From NCBI GenBank assembly GCA_020853455.1, contig JADYYV010000285.1, forward strand, positions 1 through 10,101: a stretch of DNA of 10,101 nucleotides, written 5' to 3'. Positions within the stretch are counted from its first letter, which is position 1. Each line of letters starts with the position of its first letter. Source of the DNA: Alphaproteobacteria bacterium. GTDB lineage: Bacteria; Pseudomonadota; Alphaproteobacteria; Micavibrionales; UBA2020. A model generated the notes under the pieces. That model had not been told where the DNA came from. It did no database searches and worked only from the letters and a program-made list of their open reading frames with translations. This document shows positions 5,889 to 10,101 of the stretch, in pieces. The translations under genes were made by a program, and so were the position numbers.

Positions 5889-7355
5889 TTACCGCGCCCC
5901 GAACAGGCGGTTAAGTGATTGCGGTAAATGATGAATTATGTCCTCTGCCGTCAGGCCGAGGCCGAAAATTTGAGCCGTTTCACCCTGCAGCCAGACGCCC
6001 GCCGCCGCCGCCATGAAGGGGGGCATGCCCTGTGCCATGAGTCCCGTAATGAGTCCCGCCAGCACATCGCCCGAGCCTGCAGTTGCCAGAGTCGCGGGGG
6101 CATTGCTGTTGATGATGGCCGTCCCGTCGGGCGCAGCGATGACGGTATCCGCGCCTTTTAATACGATAACTGCATTAGCCAATTTCGCGGCCTTGCGGGC
6201 GCGTTCTAACTTATTACCTTCAATGCCGGCGAACACGCGCGCGAATTCGCCCTCGTGAGGTGTCAGAACATGTCTGGAAGGTGAAAGCTTTGCAAAGAGG
6301 TCTTTAGGTGTTTCTTTAAAGGCGCTAAAAACATCGGCATCAATAACGGCATATTTATCAAAAGATAAAACAGCCTGCATCGTTTCTTTCATGTCATCTG
6401 TGATGCCGGCGCCGGGGCCGATGCAGACGGCGTTGCGGCGCTCATCGCGTAAAACAGTTTTCAGATCATCAAGTGTTGCCCATTCATCCACCATCACGCT
6501 GGCGCGGTATTGGGCATAGGTCGCAACCGTCTTCGGCTGGCTGGTGATCGATACCAGTCCGGCGCCCGCGCGCTGCGCCGCATAGGCGGCAAGACAGGCC
6601 GCGCCCGTGCGTTGCGCGCCGCCAAAAATGACCACATGGCCGCGCGAATATTTATGGGATTCAGCCGACGGCAACGGGAAATTTTTCAGCCAGAGGGCAG
6701 AATCGTTTTCAAAAAGATTCGATTTCAGGTCGGCGACCGTCTGGTCGGTGATTCCAATCAGGGATACGACCAGTTTTCCGCAATGCGATTTCGACGGCAT
6801 CAGCATATGCGCGATTTTCTTGCGGCAGAACGTAACGGTGAAATGCGCCTTCAGCGTGCCCGGCGCGATGGTGCCGCTGGCGGCATCCATGCCGGACGGC
6901 ACGTCGATTGCGGCGACCAGCAGTTTCTTGGTGCGAATCTTGTCGAAGAGGGTGACGAGTTCGGGGTCGAGTGCGCCCGCGAAACTTGCCCCGTAGACCG
7001 CATCGACGATCAGCGCGGCGTCTTTCAGGCCAAGGTTGGAATTCAGGCTTTCGACATCGCCGTCCCATTCTTTCGCCGCAAGCGCCGCATCGCCTTTCAG
7101 CGCCGATTTCTTGAGCGGGCAGGCGACGCGCACGTTCCAGCCGTCGGCTTTCAGTTTCGCCGCCACGATAAAACCGTCGCCGCCGTTATTGCCGGGGCCG
7201 CACAACACCAGCACGGGGCAGGGCTCGACCCGCTCCTTGATCGCGGCTGCGACGGCGTGTCCCGCCTGCGTCATCAATTGAATGCCGGTCGTGCCCGCCA
7301 CAATCGTCGCGGCATCGGCCTTTTTCATTTCAGCGGGGGTGAGTATTTCAAACAT
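5889..7355 (-). CDS. nnr: Bifunctional NAD(P)H-hydrate epimerase / ADP-dependent NAD(P)H-hydrate dehydratase
   Basis: Metabolite-repair enzyme. The N-terminal domain epimerises damaged R-NAD(P)HX to the S form, and the C-terminal domain dehydrates S-NAD(P)HX back to NAD(P)H using ADP. It is 488 residues, normal for the fused bacterial form. Domain 1 (about 1-220) shows the YjeF_N start FEILTPAEM, GPGNNGGDGF at 53-62 and DVPSGMDA. Domain 2 (about 230-488) has YSRGHVVIFGGA with AAYAAQRAGAGLV, then IGPGAG, LTPHEGEFARVF and TAGSGDVLAG with Asp430 as the expected catalytic residue. The frame stays open upstream into the tRNA, but homology starts at the ATG at 7355. No good ribosome site precedes it. 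It lies 39 bases after tRNA-His on the same strand and may share its transcript. It is divergent from glnB-glnA, an arrangement seen in other alphaproteobacteria. Confidence 0.95.
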   Translation of the reverse strand: MFEILTPAEMKKADAATIVAGTTGIQLMTQAGHAVAAAIKERVEPCPVLVLCGPGNNGGDGFIVAAKLKADGWNVRVACPLKKSALKGDAALAAKEWDGDVESLNSNLGLKDAALIVDAVYGASFAGALDPELVTLFDKIRTKKLLVAAIDVPSGMDAASGTIAPGTLKAHFTVTFCRKKIAHMLMPSKSHCGKLVVSLIGITDQTVADLKSNLFENDSALWLKNFPLPSAESHKYSRGHVVIFGGAQRTGAACLAAYAAQRAGAGLVSITSQPKTVATYAQYRASVMVDEWATLDDLKTVLRDERRNAVCIGPGAGITDDMKETMQAVLSFDKYAVIDADVFSAFKETPKDLFAKLSPSRHVLTPHEGEFARVFAGIEGNKLERARKAAKLANAVIVLKGADTVIAAPDGTAIINSNAPATLATAGSGDVLAGLITGLMAQGMPPFMAAAAGVWLQGETAQIFGLGLTAEDIIHHLPQSLNRLFGAR

Positions 7356-7394
7356 AAGGCGCAGTATTGCAGGTTGCGCACAGAAGGGACAGAG

Positions 7395-7470
7395 TGGGGC
7401 GATCGACGGGGATTGAACCCGCGACATCTCGGACCACAACCGAGTGTTCTACCACTGAACTACGACCGCC
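7395..7470 (-). tRNA. tRNA-His (anticodon GTG), CCA encoded
   Basis: On the minus strand a complete cloverleaf can be folded. The extra G-1, the tRNA-His identity base, faces C73. The seven-bp acceptor GCGGTCG/CGATCGC has one G-T pair. The D stem is GTTC/GAAC, the anticodon stem CTCGG/CCGAG with loop TTGTGGT, and the T stem GCGGG/CCCGT with loop TTCAATC. CCA is encoded at 7395-7397. The length is 76 bases including G-1 and CCA. G34-T35-G36 reads His codons CAC and CAT. Confidence 0.96.
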
Positions 7471-7496
7471 ATCAGGGGAATGGTTTACCTGACCTT

Positions 7497-7502
7497 ATTA
7501 TA
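7497..7502 (-). promoter_or_regulatory. Probable -10 box of the tRNA-His promoter
   Basis: A perfect TATAAT on the minus strand ends 26 bases before the tRNA 5' end, giving a start near 7490 and a leader of about 20 bases for RNase P to remove. No good -35 lies 16-18 bases upstream. A TTGACG at 7506-7511 is too close to serve with this -10, and its own 17-base partner (GTAAAC) is poor. Confidence 0.4.
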
Positions 7503-7543
7503 GCGCGTCAAGTTTTCCCTATCGTGCAGTATAGCAAAACAAC

Positions 7544-7579
7544 TGCCTAAATTATAGGCAAATGCCCGGAAACAAGGCA
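7544..7579 (+). promoter_or_regulatory. Two tandem 17-bp dyads, candidate NtrC enhancer for glnB-glnA
   Basis: Site 1 (7544-7560) is TGCCTA-N5-TAGGCA and site 2 (7563-7579) is TGCC-N9-GGCA. Both are 17-bp dyads with TGC and GCA ends, the length and outer bases of known NtrC sites (TGCACC-N5-GGTGCA); they differ at the fourth base. Their centres are 19 bp apart, about two helical turns, and lie roughly 117 and 98 bases upstream of the predicted sigma-54 start. That is a normal enhancer distance. The assignment to NtrC is inference. Confidence 0.5.
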
Positions 7580-7642
7580 TCAAAACGTATTCCCGAAACT
7601 AAAATATCTATTAAATTCAGCATCTTATATGAGCTTTAAAAC

Positions 7643-7657
7643 TGGCACAAGGTTTGC
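7643..7657 (+). promoter_or_regulatory. Sigma-54 (-24/-12) promoter of glnB-glnA
   Basis: TGGCAC-N5-TTGC places the invariant GG (7644-7645) and GC (7656-7657) exactly 12 bases apart, as RpoN requires. The predicted start is near 7669, 21 bases before the glnB ATG. Nitrogen-regulated glnB-glnA operons in alphaproteobacteria commonly use such a promoter, so position and function agree. Confidence 0.85.
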
Positions 7658-7689
7658 GATATAGGCACGTCTTTTAAAAAGGTCAGGAC

Positions 7690-8028
7690 ATGAAAAAGAT
7701 CGAGGCCATTATCAAGCCGTTCAAGCTGGATGAAGTGAAGGAAGCCCTTCACGAAGTCGGCGTACAGGGCATGACCGTGACCGAGGTGCGCGGCTTCGGC
7801 CGGCAGAAGGGCCATACCGAACTGTATCGCGGCGCGGAATACGTCGTCGATTTCCTGCCCAAGGTGAAAATCGAATGCGTGGTCGAAAACGGCCAGGTGG
7901 ACGATGTGATCGAAGCGATCTCGCAGGCGGCCCGCACCGGCCGCATTGGAGATGGAAAAATTTTTGTGATGCCCGTCGAAAACGTGATCCGTGTCAGAAC
8001 CGGAGAGCGCGGGAAAGAAGCGATCTAA
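7690..8028 (+). CDS. glnB: Nitrogen regulatory protein PII
   Basis: Trimeric signal protein that binds ATP/ADP and 2-oxoglutarate and is modified by uridylylation by GlnD. It controls glutamine synthetase adenylylation and the NtrB/NtrC pair. It is 112 residues, the exact family length. It starts MKKIEAIIKPFKLDEVKEAL and has the T-loop with Tyr46 and the uridylylation site Tyr51 in ELYRGAEYVVDF. The B-loop TGRIGDGKIFV is present, and it ends IRVRTGERGKEAI. All key positions are intact. The start has AAGG seven bases upstream. It is the first gene after the sigma-54 promoter, with glnA 43 bases downstream. The pairing with glnA and the close match to the classical sequence favour GlnB over GlnK. 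Confidence 0.97.
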   Translation: MKKIEAIIKPFKLDEVKEALHEVGVQGMTVTEVRGFGRQKGHTELYRGAEYVVDFLPKVKIECVVENGQVDDVIEAISQAARTGRIGDGKIFVMPVENVIRVRTGERGKEAI

Positions 8029-8071
8029 CAGGATTACTACGATTTAACGAACGTCAAACAGGAGAGACCAA

Positions 8072-9538
8072 ATGGCTAAATCAACTGCAAAACTGAAAGT
8101 GGCGAAGGCGCCCGCGAAAGCGAAGTCTTCGCATAACTTCGCGCCGTTCTTCAAACTCATCAAGGAACACGGCATCGAATACGTCGCCTTCCGCTTCACC
8201 GACCTGCGCGGCAAGCTGCAGCACACCGCGCAGCACATTTCCACGGTCAACGAAGACCTGCTGGAAGACGGCATCATGTTCGACGGATCCAGCATCGCCG
8301 GCTGGAAAGCGATCAACGAATCCGACATGATCCTGCGCCCCGACCTGACGACTGCCGTGCTGGATCCGTTCGCGGCCGCGCCGACGCTTGATGTGTTCTG
8401 CGACGTTTATGAACCTTCGACCGGCCAGCCCTACAGCCGCGACCCGCGCTCGATTGCGCGCGCGGCAGAACAGTACCTGAAATCGACCGGTATCGCCGAT
8501 ACCGGCTTCTTCGGCCCCGAAGCTGAATTCTTCATCTTCGACGATGTGCGCATCGATGTGTCGATGAACCGCGTGTCGTATGAAATCGACAGCATGGAAG
8601 GCCCTTATAACTCCAACCGTTCCTATGACGGCGGCAACATGGGTCACCGCCCCGGCGTCAAGGGCGGCTATTTCCCCGTGCAGCCGATCGACAGCTCCAA
8701 CGACATGCGCGCGGAGATGGTGTCCGTCCTCGCGAACATGGGCGTGCCTGTCGAAAAGCACCACCATGAAGTCGCGCCCGCGCAGGTCGAGCTTGGCATC
8801 AAGTTCTCGACCCTCGTGAACTCGGCCGACAACCTGCAGCTTTACAAATACGTCGTCCACAACGTGGCGCATTCGTACGGCAAGACCGCGACCTTCCTGC
8901 CGAAGCCCGTCTTCGGCGACAACGGCTCGGGTATGCACGTGCACCAGTCGCTGTGGAAAGCGGGCAAGCCGCTCTTCGCTGGTTCCAGCTATGCGGACCT
9001 GTCGGAAAGCTGCCTCTACTACATCGGCGGTATCATCAAGCATGCGAAGGCACTCAACGCCATCACCAACCCCACCACCAACAGCTACAAGCGCCTGGTA
9101 CCGGGTTATGAAGCGCCCGTGCTGCTCGCATACTCCGCGCGCAACCGCTCCGCTTCGTGCCGCATCCCGTTCTCGGCTTCGCCGAAGGGCAAGCGCGTCG
9201 AAGTGCGCTTCCCCGATCCCGCTGCCAACAGCTATCTCGCCTTCGCGGCGATGCTGATGGCGGGCCTTGACGGCATCCAGAAGAAAATCCACCCCGGCGA
9301 CGCGATGGACAAGAACCTGTATGACCTGCCGCCGGACGAACTGGCGGAAATCCCGACCGTTTGCGGCTCGCTCCGTGAAGCGCTCGACGCGCTCCGCGAT
9401 GACCACGACTTTCTGCTGAAGGGCGGCGTGTTCACCAAGGACTTCATCGAAAGCTATCTGGAACTGCGCTACGCGGAAAACAAGGCATACGAAACCATGC
9501 CGCACCCGATCGAATACGCGATGTACTATTCCGTTTAA
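8072..9538 (+). CDS. glnA: Glutamine synthetase type I
   Basis: Forms glutamine from glutamate, ammonia and ATP; a cytosolic dodecamer. It is 488 residues against about 469 typical. The extra length is an N-terminal stretch of about 20 residues rich in Lys and Ala, after which normal homology begins (HGIEYVAFRFTDLRGK). Visible signatures are MFDGSSIAGWKAINESDM, the GPEAEFFIFDD metal-site region, VEKHHHEVAPAQ, the ATP-site segment KPVFGDNGSGMHVHQS, the NRSASCRIPF loop, and the adenylylation site Tyr417 in NLYDLPP (Tyr397 in E. coli numbering). GlnE-type covalent control is therefore expected. It ends in the standard HPIEYAMYYSV. AGGAGAG lies five bases before the ATG, and no later in-frame ATG comes before the conserved core. 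It is co-transcribed with glnB and ends at the terminator at 9580. Confidence 0.97.
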   Translation: MAKSTAKLKVAKAPAKAKSSHNFAPFFKLIKEHGIEYVAFRFTDLRGKLQHTAQHISTVNEDLLEDGIMFDGSSIAGWKAINESDMILRPDLTTAVLDPFAAAPTLDVFCDVYEPSTGQPYSRDPRSIARAAEQYLKSTGIADTGFFGPEAEFFIFDDVRIDVSMNRVSYEIDSMEGPYNSNRSYDGGNMGHRPGVKGGYFPVQPIDSSNDMRAEMVSVLANMGVPVEKHHHEVAPAQVELGIKFSTLVNSADNLQLYKYVVHNVAHSYGKTATFLPKPVFGDNGSGMHVHQSLWKAGKPLFAGSSYADLSESCLYYIGGIIKHAKALNAITNPTTNSYKRLVPGYEAPVLLAYSARNRSASCRIPFSASPKGKRVEVRFPDPAANSYLAFAAMLMAGLDGIQKKIHPGDAMDKNLYDLPPDELAEIPTVCGSLREALDALRDDHDFLLKGGVFTKDFIESYLELRYAENKAYETMPHPIEYAMYYSV

Positions 9539-9579
9539 ATACGGAAGGGTATTGCACGGTCTAAGATCGTTTCTTCCTG

Positions 9580-9616
9580 AAAAAATCCCCCGGACGGAAG
9601 TCCGGGGGATTTTTTT
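9580..9616. terminator. Bidirectional rho-independent terminator between glnA and the convergent gene
   Basis: An 11-bp perfect GC-rich stem (9585-9595 with 9600-9610) is closed by the tetraloop GGAA (9596-9599). Seven T follow on the plus strand (9610-9616), and six A precede it (9580-9585), giving a T-run on the minus strand. It ends glnB-glnA from one side and the minus-strand gene at 9640 from the other. Confidence 0.93.
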
Positions 9617-9639
9617 GTCGCAGGATTGAAAGCCTTGGG

Positions 9640-10041
9640 TTACTTGATCGACTTGATGATTTCCTTGAACGACTGGGTGTTGCGCGCCCAGTTGTAAAGA
9701 TGCGTCGATTCCTTGGGGGTAAACAGGGTGGCGAAGACGTACCATTCCTTGTCACCCAGCGCCAGGAAGTGGATTTCCTGCGGGCTGGCCTTGCCCTTTT
9801 TCGGTTCCACGTCGTAAACCTCGACCCTGTTGAGCAGGAAGCGGTTATAGGCGGGGGATTTCTCACTCGATACCAGTTTCGTGATTTTCAGGTTCATCAC
9901 GTTGTCGAAATATTTGCGCTGGTCGTCCAGTTCCGTCTGCAAATCGGTCGAACGCGAACGGCGCACGGCCAGGAAACGCACATATCCCTCGATGTTCTTT
10001 GCCTTGCCCTTGTTCTGAAGATGGACGCTCCGGCGGTTCAT
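9640..10041 (-). CDS. Protein of unknown function, possibly the 3' part of a longer interrupted gene
   Basis: 133 residues from the ATG at 10041, with no ribosome site. I do not recognise the family. The body is mixed alpha/beta and charged, with HFLALGDKEWYVFATLF as a strand pair and a C-terminal helix ending FKEIIKSIK. No signal peptide or membrane segment is present from this start. The same frame continues 13 codons upstream without any ATG, GTG or TTG to a TAG at 10081-10083. Beyond the TAG it still reads protein-like (IKFN, stop, PGSWEVISPDVRDM). An IKFNxPxxWEV strand plus a C-terminal FxxIIxS helix recall PsbP/Mog1-like exported domains. The gene may therefore start outside the window and be broken by the TAG, or the TAG may end a separate upstream gene. 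Convergent with glnA. Confidence 0.6.
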   Translation of the reverse strand: MNRRSVHLQNKGKAKNIEGYVRFLAVRRSRSTDLQTELDDQRKYFDNVMNLKITKLVSSEKSPAYNRFLLNRVEVYDVEPKKGKASPQEIHFLALGDKEWYVFATLFTPKESTHLYNWARNTQSFKEIIKSIK

Positions 10042-10101
10042 GTCGCGGACATCGGGCGAGATGACTTCCCATGACCCGGGCTAGTTGAACTTGATCGAGT
10101 C

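Noticed and set aside
7356..7439. Longer N-terminus for Nnr starting inside the tRNA
   Set aside because: The extra residues overlap tRNA-His and have no family homology; the YjeF_N domain begins at the ATG at 7355.
7525..7536. TGC-N6-GCA as a third NtrC-like site
   Set aside because: The spacing is 12 bp rather than 17 bp and the flanks do not form a dyad; not comparable to the two sites at 7544-7579.
6510..7550. Open frame of about 346 codons on the plus strand across nnr and tRNA-His
   Set aside because: It runs antisense to conserved nnr and through a tRNA gene; no recognisable protein.
8081..9745. Open frame of about 550 codons on the minus strand across glnA and the terminator
   Set aside because: It lies antisense to a fully conserved glnA, has a low-complexity Arg/Val/Ala composition, and crosses the strong terminator; shadow frame.

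Overview
The window reads as ordinary chromosome of a GC-rich alphaproteobacterium. The surE-pcm-nlpD run without a following rpoS, the fused nnr gene next to glnB-glnA, and the sigma-54 promoter in front of glnB all fit that class. Order and genus cannot be fixed from this sequence; a Micavibrio- or Rhodospirillales-like lineage is a guess. All genes are GC-rich with short AT-rich gaps, and no insertion sequence, phage gene, CRISPR array or rRNA is visible. Layout, left to right: (1) Positions 1-2023, plus strand: the 3' end of surE, overlapping pcm by four bases, then an exported LysM/LytM protein of the NlpD/DipM type. This is a stationary-phase repair and cell-wall operon. (2) Positions 2037-5783, minus strand: a small exported protein of unknown function and, upstream of it, a very large exported mosaic protein of 978 residues. 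The mosaic carries a thrombospondin-type-3-like calcium-binding block, poly-Gly and poly-Pro hinges, a cysteine-rich lysozyme-like domain and a helical tail. It is the least ordinary gene here. A 15-bp perfect hairpin lies between the two genes. (3) Positions 5889-7470, minus strand: the bifunctional NAD(P)HX repair enzyme Nnr, preceded by tRNA-His(GTG). (4) Positions 7471-9616, plus strand: a 219-bp control region with two 17-bp dyads (NtrC-like enhancer candidates) and a well-formed -24/-12 sigma-54 promoter, then glnB (PII) and glnA (glutamine synthetase I), closed by a strong bidirectional terminator. (5) Positions 9640-10101, minus strand: a small protein of unknown function whose reading frame appears to continue upstream through an in-frame TAG. 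Functionally, glnB-glnA forms the nitrogen-assimilation control unit: PII senses 2-oxoglutarate and glutamine state and GlnA makes glutamine. surE-pcm-nlpD is a maintenance and envelope unit. The 978-residue protein looks like an envelope-acting, peptidoglycan-remodelling factor. Its partners are not visible inside the window.
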